Assembly: GCA_021773075.1 (NCBI GenBank)
Contig: JAJFKT010000035.1
Span: forward strand, 186,001-250,000
Direction: 5' to 3'
Origin: Woeseiaceae bacterium
GTDB taxonomy: Bacteria > Pseudomonadota > Gammaproteobacteria > Steroidobacterales > Woeseiaceae
DNA length: 64,000 nt
Below are positions 52,337 to 61,737 of this stretch, one piece after another. The translations under genes and the position numbers were made by a program. The notes under the pieces were generated by a model that ran no database searches, had not been told where the DNA came from, and saw only the letters and a list, made by a program, of their open reading frames with translations. Position 1 is the first letter of the stretch; every line of letters starts with the position of its first letter.

Positions 52337-54142
52337 ATGACCAGCCCCAAGTCTGCTATGGCGACATTTAGCGAAATGAACATCGCTGAACCTCTTTTGC
52401 GTGCACTGGAGGAGATCGGATACGAAACGCCTTCGCCGATTCAGGCGCAGGCCATTCCGCATCTTTTGAAGGGTCTGGATTTACTCGGTCACGCGCCAAC
52501 AGGCACCGGCAAGACGGCGGCCTTCGCACTACCGCTGTTGTCGCGACTCGATATGCAGGACAAACAGGTTCAGGTGATGACGCTGACGCCAACGCGTGAG
52601 CTGGCCATTCAGGTTGCCGAGGCCTATAAGCGCTACGCATCGCAGATCAAAGGGTTTCATGTTCTGCCCATCTACGGTGGGCAGGAGTATTCGGGACAGA
52701 TTCGGCAACTCAAACGCGGTGTACAGGTTGTCGTCGGAACTCCGGGCCGAGTAATGGACCACATGCGCAAAGGCACTCTGAAACTGGGTGGTCTGCAGGC
52801 GATGGTGCTGGACGAGGCTGACGAAATGTTGCGTATGGGCTTTATCGATGAAGTCGAGTGGATCCTGGATCAGGCACCGAAGGGTCGTCAGATGGCGCTG
52901 TTCTCGGCGACGATGCCCAAGGAAATTGAGCGTATCGCGCGACGTCATCTAAACAAGCCGCAGGAAGTTTCAATCAAGGCCCGTACCGCGACAGCTGAGA
53001 CAATCAAGCAGCGTTATTGGCAGGTCAGTGGCCTACATAAGCTGGATGCGCTGACGCGAATTCTTGAGGTCGAAAACTTCGACGCAATTTTAATGTTCGT
53101 TCGTACCAAGACTGCAACGACAGAACTGGCCGAAAAATTGGAAGCGCGAGGTTATGCGGCAGCAGCCATGAATGGTGACATGGCGCAGGCACACCGCGAG
53201 CAAACGGTCGATCGCCTGAAGCGCGGGTCTCTCGATATATTGGTCGCAACAGACGTCGCTGCACGCGGCTTGGATGTGGACCGTATAAGCCACGTCGTGA
53301 ATTATGATATTCCCTACGACACCGAGGCCTATATTCATCGAATCGGACGAACCGGTCGGGCCGGGCGCTCTGGCGAGGCTATTCTATTCGTCGCCCCGCG
53401 TGAGCGCCGTATGCTCGCTGCGATAGAGCGGGCAACACGACAGAAAATCACCCGGCTAGAATTGCCAACAACTGAGACGGTTAACAACAAACGCATTGCC
53501 GATTTCAAGCAGAAAATCAGCGACACCCTGGCTGGCGGAGAAATTGCTTTCATGCAGAATCTGGTCGAACAATACCGCAATGAGCATGATGTGCCCGCCG
53601 TGGATATTGCTGCGGCTCTGGCCAAGATGTCGATTGGCGATAAGCAGTTGCTATTAAATCCTGACAAGGAACGACCGCCACGGGAGAGGGAGCCGAAGGG
53701 CGAGCGTCCGGCGCGAGACAGGAACCGCCGCGGCAAGTCCTTGCCGGAGCTGGATTCGGACAAGAAACGTTACAGGATAGAGGTCGGTCATGAGCACGGT
53801 GTAAAACCCGGCAATATCGTTGGCGCAATTGCGAATGAGGCAGGTCTGGCCGGTGAACACATAGGGCATATTTCGATCGAGCAGGAATATAGTTTGGTCG
53901 ATTTGCCGGCCGGAATGCCGAAAGATATTTTCATGGATCTTAAAAAAGTCCGTGTTTGCGGGCGACCGATGAAAATCGAATTGCACGGCAAGGCTGAGAC
54001 ATCGCGTAAGGCTGAGAAGCCTCGTACGGCTGAAAAACGCGGCAAGACCGCGAAGCCTGTTAAGAAGAAGGTCGCCAAAAAGCCGCGCAAAAAAATATCG
54101 CTTACAAAGCCGCACAATCGCAAGCAAAAATCCAAGGGCTAG
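52337..54142 (+). CDS. deaD: DEAD-box RNA helicase, DeaD/CsdA type
   Basis: A 601-residue helicase: Q motif region MNIAEPLLRALEEIGYETPSPIQ, Walker A APTGTGKT, DEAD box LDEADEML, SAT, and HRIGRTGRAGRSG motif VI. Residues about 465-545 form a DbpA-type RNA-binding domain (VGHEHGVKPGNIVGAIANE), and the last 60 residues are a lysine-rich, intrinsically disordered tail. DeaD unwinds rRNA during 50S assembly and helps translation at low temperature. It begins a rightward run with GST and DbpA, and its shape is normal for the family. Confidence 0.93.
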   Translation: MTSPKSAMATFSEMNIAEPLLRALEEIGYETPSPIQAQAIPHLLKGLDLLGHAPTGTGKTAAFALPLLSRLDMQDKQVQVMTLTPTRELAIQVAEAYKRYASQIKGFHVLPIYGGQEYSGQIRQLKRGVQVVVGTPGRVMDHMRKGTLKLGGLQAMVLDEADEMLRMGFIDEVEWILDQAPKGRQMALFSATMPKEIERIARRHLNKPQEVSIKARTATAETIKQRYWQVSGLHKLDALTRILEVENFDAILMFVRTKTATTELAEKLEARGYAAAAMNGDMAQAHREQTVDRLKRGSLDILVATDVAARGLDVDRISHVVNYDIPYDTEAYIHRIGRTGRAGRSGEAILFVAPRERRMLAAIERATRQKITRLELPTTETVNNKRIADFKQKISDTLAGGEIAFMQNLVEQYRNEHDVPAVDIAAALAKMSIGDKQLLLNPDKERPPREREPKGERPARDRNRRGKSLPELDSDKKRYRIEVGHEHGVKPGNIVGAIANEAGLAGEHIGHISIEQEYSLVDLPAGMPKDIFMDLKKVRVCGRPMKIELHGKAETSRKAEKPRTAEKRGKTAKPVKKKVAKKPRKKISLTKPHNRKQKSKG

Positions 54143-54162
54143 CACCCGGTATAATCTCGACG

Positions 54163-54909
54163 ATGACTTCAAACAAACCGGTTCTCTACCTATTTTCTAT
54201 TTCCCACTTTTGCGAGAAGGCGCGCTGGGCGCTGGACTATCTGGGTATTGAGTATGAGCTTCGCCATGTTGCACCGGGTGAACACGGCCAAATCGCCAAA
54301 CGACTCGGGGCGCCGCGCACGTCGGTACCGTATCTCGCCGTTGACGACGGCGTGATTCAGGGCTCATCGGAAATCGTTAGTTGGGCAGAATCCCAAAACT
54401 CAAGCGCCAGCACGCTCTTGACGACGGATGCCGAGGCTTGCGACGAAATTGAGAGTCGTATTGGCGCGATAGCGGGTGTCCATGTTCGGCGCTTCTATTA
54501 CTCGGAAGCAATCGTCGAACATCCCGCCACGGTTCGTCCAATCTTCACGCGTGAACTTGGAATGATCAATAAACTCAAGATCCGCCTTGGCTGGGGAAAA
54601 ATTCGCAAAATCATGATCGCTCGAATGGACCTTGGAGAGGCGCAGGGCGAGGAGTCGCAGGCTATTGTCGATGCGGAACTCGCCTGGATTGACGGCCTGT
54701 TGTCGGACGGTCGGGCGTATCTGGTTGGCGACAGCTTCTCGCGAGCTGACATAGCTGTCGCGAGTATTCTTTCGCCACTGGTCCTGCCTCCTGAGCATTC
54801 TGTATACAACAGGATCGATCACCCACCCAAAATGGCAGAGACGCTGTCAGCCTGGAGCGAAAGACCTGCACTCCGTTGGGTTCGTGATATTTACACGAAG
54901 CATCGCTAA
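54163..54909 (+). CDS. Glutathione S-transferase family protein
   Basis: A 248-residue cytoplasmic protein. The N-terminal thioredoxin-like domain (1-80) starts VLYLFSISHFCEKARWAL, with the SHFCEK active-site loop, the conserved cis-Pro in RTSVPYL and the glutathione-contact GSSEIVSW. The C-terminal helical domain contains LVGDSFSRADIAVASIL, the GST N-capping box. The catalytic residue may be S14 or C17. It lies 20 bases after deaD and 6 bases before dbpA, so it is probably cotranscribed, though no functional link to RNA metabolism is known. Confidence 0.88.
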   Translation: MTSNKPVLYLFSISHFCEKARWALDYLGIEYELRHVAPGEHGQIAKRLGAPRTSVPYLAVDDGVIQGSSEIVSWAESQNSSASTLLTTDAEACDEIESRIGAIAGVHVRRFYYSEAIVEHPATVRPIFTRELGMINKLKIRLGWGKIRKIMIARMDLGEAQGEESQAIVDAELAWIDGLLSDGRAYLVGDSFSRADIAVASILSPLVLPPEHSVYNRIDHPPKMAETLSAWSERPALRWVRDIYTKHR

Positions 54910-54915
54910 GTCATC

Positions 54916-56301
54916 GTGTCCAACGCTCAAGAATTCGACTCACTTGGATTGCGGCCTGAGCTGCTCGGCAACCTCGCCGATCTGAACTACACCGAGATGA
55001 CGATGGTGCAGGCCAAGGCCTTACCGTTGTTGTTAGAAGGTATAGACGTTCTCGCACGTGCGAAAACCGGCAGTGGCAAAACGGCTGCTTTTGGTCTGGG
55101 CGTCCTGAACAAACTGGACGTTGCTTCATTTTGTGTGCAATCGTTAATCCTGTGTCCCACACGTGAGCTCGCGGATCAGGTTGCGAAGGAAATTCGGCGT
55201 CTCGCACGCGCAGTTCCGAATATCAAAATACTGAGCGTCTGCGGCGGTGCTCCACTGCGATCACAAACGGCGTCGCTGAGTCGTAGCCCACACATTATCG
55301 TCGGTACGCCTGGCCGAGTGCATAAGCATTTGCGCGATGGCAATATTGATCTCGCCGGACTGCAGACGTTTGTGCTCGATGAAGCTGATCGAATGCTCGA
55401 TATGGGATTTACCGACGAGCTGAACGCGATCCTCGCCTACGTTCCCGAAAATCGACAAACACTATTATTTAGTGCGACGTATCCGGAGGCTATCGCGGCC
55501 ATAAGCGCGCGAGTGCAGCGCGACCCACAGACGGTAGACGTGACGGAAGATGAACAACCTGCACAAATAACACAGTCGTGGTGTAGCGTGACACGCGAAA
55601 ACCGTAATGCGGAGCTGGTTCGGGTTTTGAGGGCCTGGGGCGGGGCGCTCAATCTCGTATTTTGCAATACCAAACTTGATTGTGCCGAAGTAGACGATTA
55701 CTTGCGTGGAGAGGGAATTGTCGCCGTTGCATTGCACGGAGACCTGGATCAGGCCGAACGGAATCAGGTTCTGGTGCAGTTCTCGAACCGAAGCGCGAGC
55801 GTAATGATTGCGACGGATGTAGCCGCTCGCGGTATCGACGTAAAGGACATCGACGCAGTATTCAATTACGAATTGCCGCCACAGCGCGACGTATATGTTC
55901 ACCGTATTGGTCGAACCGGCCGCGCCGGAAAATCAGGTATCGCGGTCAGTCTCGTCGAAGATCGTGAAATGGGACGCCTTCTGGAAATCGAAAAGGCTTT
56001 ACCAGATGCACACCTTAAACACTGTGGCATCCCCGACGCCAAGCGCGGTGACGATACGCTCGTGCCATTGATGACGACGATTCATATCAGCGCCGGCCGA
56101 AAAAACAAACTGCGACCGGGCGACCTTCTCGGTGCACTAACGGCACAAGGCGGAGTTCCGGGTGCCGCGGTCGGATCAATCGATCTGTTCGACACCTACG
56201 CTTATGTTGCCGTGCAGGCCGAACACGCGTCGAAGGCGCAGCGGCAGCTTAACGGGCGGCCAATAAAGGGCAGGAAATACCGCGCACGACTCAGAAGATG
56301 A
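54916..56301 (+). CDS. dbpA: ATP-dependent RNA helicase DbpA
   Basis: A 461-residue DEAD-box helicase starting with GTG. It has Walker A AKTGSGKT, PTRELA, DEAD box LDEADRML, SAT and HRIGRTGRAGKSG. The C-terminal 75 residues are a compact DbpA RNA-binding domain (TIHISAGRKNKLRPGDLL), which recognises 23S rRNA hairpin 92. It acts in late 50S subunit assembly. It follows the GST gene by 6 bases and needs coupling because no good ribosome site precedes the GTG. Together with deaD it makes this a ribosome-assembly segment. Confidence 0.92.
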   Translation: MSNAQEFDSLGLRPELLGNLADLNYTEMTMVQAKALPLLLEGIDVLARAKTGSGKTAAFGLGVLNKLDVASFCVQSLILCPTRELADQVAKEIRRLARAVPNIKILSVCGGAPLRSQTASLSRSPHIIVGTPGRVHKHLRDGNIDLAGLQTFVLDEADRMLDMGFTDELNAILAYVPENRQTLLFSATYPEAIAAISARVQRDPQTVDVTEDEQPAQITQSWCSVTRENRNAELVRVLRAWGGALNLVFCNTKLDCAEVDDYLRGEGIVAVALHGDLDQAERNQVLVQFSNRSASVMIATDVAARGIDVKDIDAVFNYELPPQRDVYVHRIGRTGRAGKSGIAVSLVEDREMGRLLEIEKALPDAHLKHCGIPDAKRGDDTLVPLMTTIHISAGRKNKLRPGDLLGALTAQGGVPGAAVGSIDLFDTYAYVAVQAEHASKAQRQLNGRPIKGRKYRARLRR

Positions 56302-56312
56302 AGTGAGCTTGC

Positions 56313-56810
56313 TTAGCTCAGAAGCAGCTTTTCATCAATGGCAACAAATTTACTGGCGGGACCGATGAGTTGATTCGAGGTGAGGGCACGTACGCCGTAA
56401 ACTTCAGACTGGGTTCGGAAGCGTTCTCTGATCCGGTCGAGTAAAATCCCGAAGTCACCGTCTCCTGAGGCGAGTACAATCGTGTCGCATTCGGGTGCAC
56501 GTTCAAACACATCCAGCGCGATCCCGACATCCCAGTCGGCTTTGGCCGTGCCGTCGAGACGTTTCAGCACCGCTTTGAGTTCTACTGTGAACCCAATAGC
56601 GCGAAGAATATTCTGAAACTGAATTTGTTTGGCATCACCGCGGTCGGTTGCGTAGGCATACGCACACACAACTTCGCGATCGCGAGTGACCTCTGCCCAA
56701 AACTTGTTGTAATCGAAGTTCGCCTGAAAAGCCTGGCGACAGGTGTAATAGATGTTCTGGACATCAACAAAGATGCCCACTTTCTCTAAGGACTTCGCTT
56801 TCTCAGGCAA
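56313..56810 (-). CDS. NYN-domain (LabA/DUF88-like) nuclease-fold protein
   Basis: A 165-residue PIN-like NYN protein. Acidic metal-site residues occur in [15 protein letters not shown] (D near 15), [16 protein letters not shown] and [16 protein letters not shown], the three signature segments of the LabA/DUF88 family. Members are predicted or shown to cut RNA and to act in RNA turnover or dsRNA response. It overlaps the end of ybiT by 8 bases, and the pair is probably one transcript. Confidence 0.87.
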   Translation of the reverse strand: MPEKAKSLEKVGIFVDVQNIYYTCRQAFQANFDYNKFWAEVTRDREVVCAYAYATDRGDAKQIQFQNILRAIGFTVELKAVLKRLDGTAKADWDVGIALDVFERAPECDTIVLASGDGDFGILLDRIRERFRTQSEVYGVRALTSNQLIGPASKFVAIDEKLLLS

Positions 56811-58410
56811 CGCGCGTTCTCTCGCTTAATTGATCCCGCAGATATTCCTCGTAGGTACCCCGGAAATCGATAATGCCGTCCGGTGTCATGTCGATGATTC
56901 GCGTTGCAAGTGATGAAACAAAGTCACGGTCGTGGCTAATGAAGATCAACGTTCCCGGATAGTTTTCGAGCGCGAGGTTCAAGGCCTCAATCGATTCCAT
57001 ATCGAGGTGATTCGTCGGCTCGTCCATGACGATCACATTCGGGCTTTGCAAAATAATTTTGCCAAACATCAGGCGGCGCTGCTCGCCACCGGATACAACT
57101 TTTACTGACTTTTCGCTATCGTCTCGCGAGAACAACATCCGGCCAAGCGTGCCACGTAACAGTTGTTCGTCGGCACCCTTTGGCTGCCACTGCGTGATCC
57201 AGTCAAACAACGTCATGTCTTTTTCGAATTCTGCGGCATTGTCCTGTGCGAATACGCCTGTCTTCGCATTTTCCGACCACTTAACGTCGCCGCTGTCGGT
57301 CTCGAGTTCTTTCAGCAAGGTGCGTACGAGTGTCGTTTTGCCGATGCCGTTTTGTCCCAGGATCGCGAGGCGGGTTCCAGCTTCGACAGTCAGATCGAAG
57401 TTCTTGAACAGCGGACCTTCGTCGAAGCCCTTGCTGATGTTCGTTGCTTCGACAGCAATACGTCGCAGAGGCTTATCCTGCTCGAAGCGAATGAAAGGGC
57501 TAACACGGCTGGATGGTTTGATGTCTTCCAGCTGAATTTTCTCGAGCTGTTTAGCGCGTGAAGTCGCCTGGCGTGCTTTCGACGCATTTGCCGAGAAGCG
57601 GCTAACGAAGGCTTGCAGCTCGGCCATTTTGACCTTCTTCTTGGCATTGTCAGCATGTATGCGTTCACGTGCCTGTGTTGCAGCCGTCATGTACTCATCG
57701 TAGTTGCCGGGGAATACATGCAATTTGCCGTAATCAAGATCAGCCATGTGAGTGCATACGCTGTTCAGGAAATGGCGATCATGCGAAATGATGACCATCG
57801 TGGACTTACTCGTGTCCAGAAACTCTTCGAGCCAGCGAATGGTGTTGATATCGAGGTTATTGGTCGGCTCATCGAGTAGCAGGACGTCCGGATCCGAAAA
57901 CAGCGCCTGCGCGAGCAATACACGTAATTTCCAGCCGGGAGCGACGGCACTCATTGGTCCCTGGTGTTGCTCGACAGGAATGCCAATTCCCTCAAGAAGC
58001 TCTCCAGCGCGCGATTCAGCCGAGTATCCATCCAGTTCCGCAAATTCGACTTCAAGGTCAGCAACCAGCATACCTTCCTCATCACTCATCTCGGGCAGCG
58101 AATAAAGGCGATCGCGCTCCTGCATGACCTCCCAAAGTCGCTGGTAACCCATGATCACGGCGTCGAGTACTCGATACTCTTCATACGCGAACTGATCCTG
58201 CGAGAGCTGCCCGACGCGTGCATTGGGGTCGACGGAAACGTTGCCGACGCTGGGTTCCAGCTGTCCCGCCAGGATTTTCATGAGTGTGGATTTGCCACAG
58301 CCATTGGCGCCTATCAGGCCATAGCGATTGCCATTTCCGAAGGTGACAGAGACATTTTCGAACAGCGGTTTAGCGCCGAACTGAATCGACAGGTTTGAAG
58401 CAGAGATCAA
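56803..58410 (-). CDS. ybiT: ABC-F ATPase YbiT
   Basis: A 535-residue soluble ABC-F protein with two ABC domains. Walker A motifs are GANGCGKST and GQNGIGKTT. The second signature is VSGGEQRRL, and the first is the diverged APGWKLRVL that marks YbiT. Walker B sites are [11 protein letters not shown] and [10 protein letters not shown]. The linker ([19 protein letters not shown]) is the P-site tRNA interaction motif of the family. YbiT-type factors bind the ribosomal E site and rescue or reset particular stalled translation states. It precedes the NYN gene on the same strand. Confidence 0.93.
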   Translation of the reverse strand: MISASNLSIQFGAKPLFENVSVTFGNGNRYGLIGANGCGKSTLMKILAGQLEPSVGNVSVDPNARVGQLSQDQFAYEEYRVLDAVIMGYQRLWEVMQERDRLYSLPEMSDEEGMLVADLEVEFAELDGYSAESRAGELLEGIGIPVEQHQGPMSAVAPGWKLRVLLAQALFSDPDVLLLDEPTNNLDINTIRWLEEFLDTSKSTMVIISHDRHFLNSVCTHMADLDYGKLHVFPGNYDEYMTAATQARERIHADNAKKKVKMAELQAFVSRFSANASKARQATSRAKQLEKIQLEDIKPSSRVSPFIRFEQDKPLRRIAVEATNISKGFDEGPLFKNFDLTVEAGTRLAILGQNGIGKTTLVRTLLKELETDSGDVKWSENAKTGVFAQDNAAEFEKDMTLFDWITQWQPKGADEQLLRGTLGRMLFSRDDSEKSVKVVSGGEQRRLMFGKIILQSPNVIVMDEPTNHLDMESIEALNLALENYPGTLIFISHDRDFVSSLATRIIDMTPDGIIDFRGTYEEYLRDQLSERTRVA

Positions 58411-58514
58411 TGGGATGCACCGGGAGTTGGGGCCGGGCGAACGAATTAGGCTGCCGGGCCGGTGTTTGGGCCGCGGAGCATAGCAAATTTGACCACGTCC
58501 GCGCTACGCCGGCC

Positions 58515-59987
58515 TCACAAAATGGGGTCCATCGGCAGCAGGCGATTGAGCCAGGCATTGAAGCGCTTACCCCGGCCGACCACGAAATCCGGGTTGAAGT
58601 CCTCCGTGGTCTGCCAGCTGTTTCCCGGCTGCATGTCGCGCTCAATGCTGGCGCTCACCTGGCGGGCAATTTCCGGGCTATCAACGAGCATCCCGACTTC
58701 GGTATTCAGATTCGCCGATCGCGGGTCGAGATTGAACGTTCCAATGAAAACGATCCTGCCGTCAATCACCATAGTCTTTGCATGAATAGCGAAAATAGGG
58801 TCATTTTCCGCAATACGCGGATAGCGATTGATCAGCTGTGCACGAATGTTCGGGTCGTCCATAAACTCGTAGAGCTCAACACCCGCCGCAAGGAGATCGG
58901 CGCGTTGTCCCTGATAGCCGCTGAAAGCCTGAATATTGTCTGTCGAGGCCAAAGAGTTTGTCGATATCCGCACTCGAACACCGTGGTCTGCCAGCTGCTG
59001 CATCAATTCGATACCGCCATCGGGCATTATTAGATAGGGCGACTGAATGAGCACCGATTCCTGCGCATTCGTCACTGCGTGAATGAGTCGATCGGTTGAC
59101 TGACCACCGCCACCGAGTCCCGACTTACCATCGTTCTTACCCGGGACGTCACTCAGGAAAACAACCTCCTCCCAATGCATTGCCTGTAACAGCTCTGGAA
59201 AGAAATCCGTCGCGGTGGTGATCGCTTTTCTAACCTCGGGTTCGAAATTCTCTGGGTCTTGAGCATAGGAATGCAGCTCAGCGGATCGACGTCGGATGTC
59301 GTGTGGCGAAATATCGCTGGCTTCATCGTCGAGTACTTCCTCGACCGGTACCGCAAGTTCGCTGTTCCAGAACTCTTCAAAGTTGTCACTCATATCGGAC
59401 ACGGCATGACCGAGTAAGAGCACGTCTCGATCACGAAAGTTGTACTCGTGATCGTAATCAAAGTACTCATCAGCCATATTGCGGCCACCGGTTATTCCGG
59501 CAATACCGTCGAAAATGGCAGTCTTGTCATGCATGCGTTGATTGATCTCGCGGAAGCCAGTGACAGCATTCTTCAGGCGCTTCCAAAACCCGACCCCAAC
59601 TGTAACGTTTGGATTGTAGATTCGGATTTTTACGTTCGGGTGTGCCGACAAGAGCAGCAAGGTTCGGTCTTCTGCATCGATCAGAAAATCGTCGACCAAG
59701 ACTCTGACTACCACTCCACGTTCGGCGGCCGACAGCAATTGCTCAGCGGCGAGCACGCCAATGTTATCTGTGCTCCAGATGAAGTATTGAACGTCGATGG
59801 ATTGAGCGGCATTTTGCGTTAGCCAGGCGCGGCCGATTAAGGCCTCTTCACCTTTTTCGAGCACATAAACGCCGGTCGATGCAGCCATTTTTGCGCTGCA
59901 GTCTTCGCAGTTATTTTCCAGCCAGGTAGAAATGGACTGCGCTCGGGGTGCAATATCTGCTGAGCAAACAAGTAACGCGACGAGCAC
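58515..59987 (-). CDS. Phospholipase D superfamily protein, cardiolipin synthase ClsC/YmdC-like
   Basis: A 490-residue protein with a short N-terminal hydrophobic segment (residues 1-12) and two HKD motifs, HDKTAIFD at 153-160 and HAKTMVID at 402-409, the catalytic pair of the PLD superfamily. The motif neighbourhoods (ITGGRNMADEYFDY, FIGTFNLDPRSANLNTEVG) are those of the ClsC/YmdC group, which joins phospholipids to make cardiolipin. GTG at 59987 is the only usable start in the frame. The signal-like stretch is short for export, and its export is uncertain. A small membrane protein gene lies 39 bases upstream. Confidence 0.9.
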   Translation of the reverse strand: MLVALLVCSADIAPRAQSISTWLENNCEDCSAKMAASTGVYVLEKGEEALIGRAWLTQNAAQSIDVQYFIWSTDNIGVLAAEQLLSAAERGVVVRVLVDDFLIDAEDRTLLLLSAHPNVKIRIYNPNVTVGVGFWKRLKNAVTGFREINQRMHDKTAIFDGIAGITGGRNMADEYFDYDHEYNFRDRDVLLLGHAVSDMSDNFEEFWNSELAVPVEEVLDDEASDISPHDIRRRSAELHSYAQDPENFEPEVRKAITTATDFFPELLQAMHWEEVVFLSDVPGKNDGKSGLGGGGQSTDRLIHAVTNAQESVLIQSPYLIMPDGGIELMQQLADHGVRVRISTNSLASTDNIQAFSGYQGQRADLLAAGVELYEFMDDPNIRAQLINRYPRIAENDPIFAIHAKTMVIDGRIVFIGTFNLDPRSANLNTEVGMLVDSPEIARQVSASIERDMQPGNSWQTTEDFNPDFVVGRGKRFNAWLNRLLPMDPIL

Positions 59988-60026
59988 AAGTCGAACGGCC
60001 GCTAAGGCGAGTAATCGGCTACAAAT

Positions 60027-60254
60027 TTACTTGGGCTCAGTGGTGTTGCTGTTACGCTCAGACCGCTCTCGGCGATGCTTCATGCGGATAAGAGCGACGC
60101 CAACGCCGCAAGCAATGGCGACTATGCCGATTGCGATGTAGACCAGCGAAATAGCGAAGTCGAGTCCGAGATAAAGGCCATACGCGATAAACAGGAGTCC
60201 GAACAAAAACCACGACTGCGGAATTCGCTCGTATAAACGTGTTGGTAGCCACAT
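60027..60254 (-). CDS. Small two-helix membrane protein of unknown function
   Basis: A 75-residue protein starting at the ATG at 60254, with AGGA upstream. Two membrane helices (about residues 15-33 and 35-52, SWFLFGLLFIAYGLYLGL and AISLVYIAIGIVAIACGVGV) are followed by a basic, charged tail (MKHRRERSER). No family recognised. It sits just upstream of the PLD-family gene on the same strand and could be a small accessory protein for it. Confidence 0.65.
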   Translation of the reverse strand: MWLPTRLYERIPQSWFLFGLLFIAYGLYLGLDFAISLVYIAIGIVAIACGVGVALIRMKHRRERSERNSNTTEPK

Positions 60255-60400
60255 GGTCCTAATTCCAAAGCTGTTGGCGCTCGAATATGCACGCAAATAG
60301 CGGATTTATATGCGATATTGACCTCAAAATTGGTGGAAGCAGTCAGTTTTTTCCCGTTTTTGAGACGCAGTACCTCAGCCATCCAGCAAGGAGCGCGCAC

Positions 60401-61705
60401 ATGCGAATTTGGTCACAGGCGAGTCAGATGGCGGCGCAAACGCCAGATGAGCGAAATCGCTACGTCGATTTCCTGCGTTCGATCTCAATAATGGTTGTCA
60501 TTATCGGTCATTGGCTGATCGCGACAGCCTATGTTGTGAACGGTGAAATGGACGCTGGACACTTGCTGGCGGGGCGCCCTGAGCTTCATTGGCTGACCTG
60601 GCTGTTTCAGGTGATGCCGATCTTCTTCATTGTTGGTGGCTATTCCAACGCAGTATCGCTGGAGAGCTCAAAGCGAAAAGGGGTCGGCTACGCTGGTTGG
60701 CTATCCGCTCGTCTAAACAGGCTCGTGGCGCCGTTTCTTGTGCTGCTAATTGCGTGGGCTGTTATCGCAATCGCTATGACCGCATTGGGCGCGAGAGCAG
60801 AAGTCACGCAGTATGTTTCGCAGGCGGCGTTAATACCGACGTGGTTTCTCGCAATTTACATTGTTGTCGTTATACTCGCTCCGCTCGCCTATGAAATTTG
60901 GAAGAAATTCGGCTTCCCTTCCTTCCTGATTTTCGTGGCCGGTGCAGCGATAACTGATTTTGCATTTTTTGCGCTGGACATGCAGTGGCTCGGCTGGACA
61001 AACTACCTTTGGGTTTGGCTCGCCGTGCATCATTTGGGTTTTGCGTGGCGTGACGATCGACTCGGGCGAGTCGTCAAGCGACTGCTGTTTTCTGCAGCCG
61101 GTTTTGCTGCCCTTTGGCTATTGGTGTTCGAGGGGCCTTATCCTCTGGCGATGGTTGGCTCGCCCGATCCGGGCTTGAGTAACACGCTGCCGCCGAAGAT
61201 GACTTTGATCGCGCTCGGTGTATTTCAATTCGGTTTGCTTTTGGCGTTGGAACAGCCAATGCGCCGCGCGCTCAATGGACTAAGACTCTGGACGGCTACC
61301 GTACTGATTAACAGCATGATCATGACCGTTTACCTTTGGCACATCACGGTAATGGTTATTTTCGCGGCCTTGCTCTACATGGCTGGCGGCCTTGGTCTTG
61401 GTATTGAGCCCGGGACGAATGAGTGGTGGTGGTCCCGACCGGTCTGGATTCTGATTTTGTTCGTGCTGCTCCTGCCCGTAGCGTTGCTGCTATCGCCACT
61501 TGAGCGACGTGGCCGTGCAGCAGGCTCTGCCGTACCCGCGGCGGCGCGACAAATTCTTGGTGCGATGATGATTTGTCTGGGTGTTGCGCTGCTGGCTCTG
61601 TACGGCTACGGCGGCGGCCCTATTCCGCGCCTTGACCTGATTTCATTTTCGCTTGTCATCGTTGGATCAGGTATTAGTGGTTTGTTGCCGAGCTTTGGAA
61701 AGTAA
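60401..61705 (+). CDS. Acyltransferase 3 family membrane protein
   Basis: A 434-residue integral membrane protein with about ten helices. Family motifs are RYVDFLRSISIMVVIIGHW (the conserved R and H of acyltransferase 3), FFIVGGYSNAVSLES and WLSARLNRLVAPFLVL. It lacks an SGNH domain, unlike the earlier acyltransferase at 46212. Such proteins transfer acetyl or succinyl groups to surface glycans or small exported molecules. The start at 60401 follows AAGGAG; the upstream extension overlaps the divergent small gene and has no family similarity. Confidence 0.87.
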   Translation: MRIWSQASQMAAQTPDERNRYVDFLRSISIMVVIIGHWLIATAYVVNGEMDAGHLLAGRPELHWLTWLFQVMPIFFIVGGYSNAVSLESSKRKGVGYAGWLSARLNRLVAPFLVLLIAWAVIAIAMTALGARAEVTQYVSQAALIPTWFLAIYIVVVILAPLAYEIWKKFGFPSFLIFVAGAAITDFAFFALDMQWLGWTNYLWVWLAVHHLGFAWRDDRLGRVVKRLLFSAAGFAALWLLVFEGPYPLAMVGSPDPGLSNTLPPKMTLIALGVFQFGLLLALEQPMRRALNGLRLWTATVLINSMIMTVYLWHITVMVIFAALLYMAGGLGLGIEPGTNEWWWSRPVWILILFVLLLPVALLLSPLERRGRAAGSAVPAAARQILGAMMICLGVALLALYGYGGGPIPRLDLISFSLVIVGSGISGLLPSFGK

Positions 61706-61737
61706 ATATAGCGCTGACCTGCAAGCGTATTGACGAA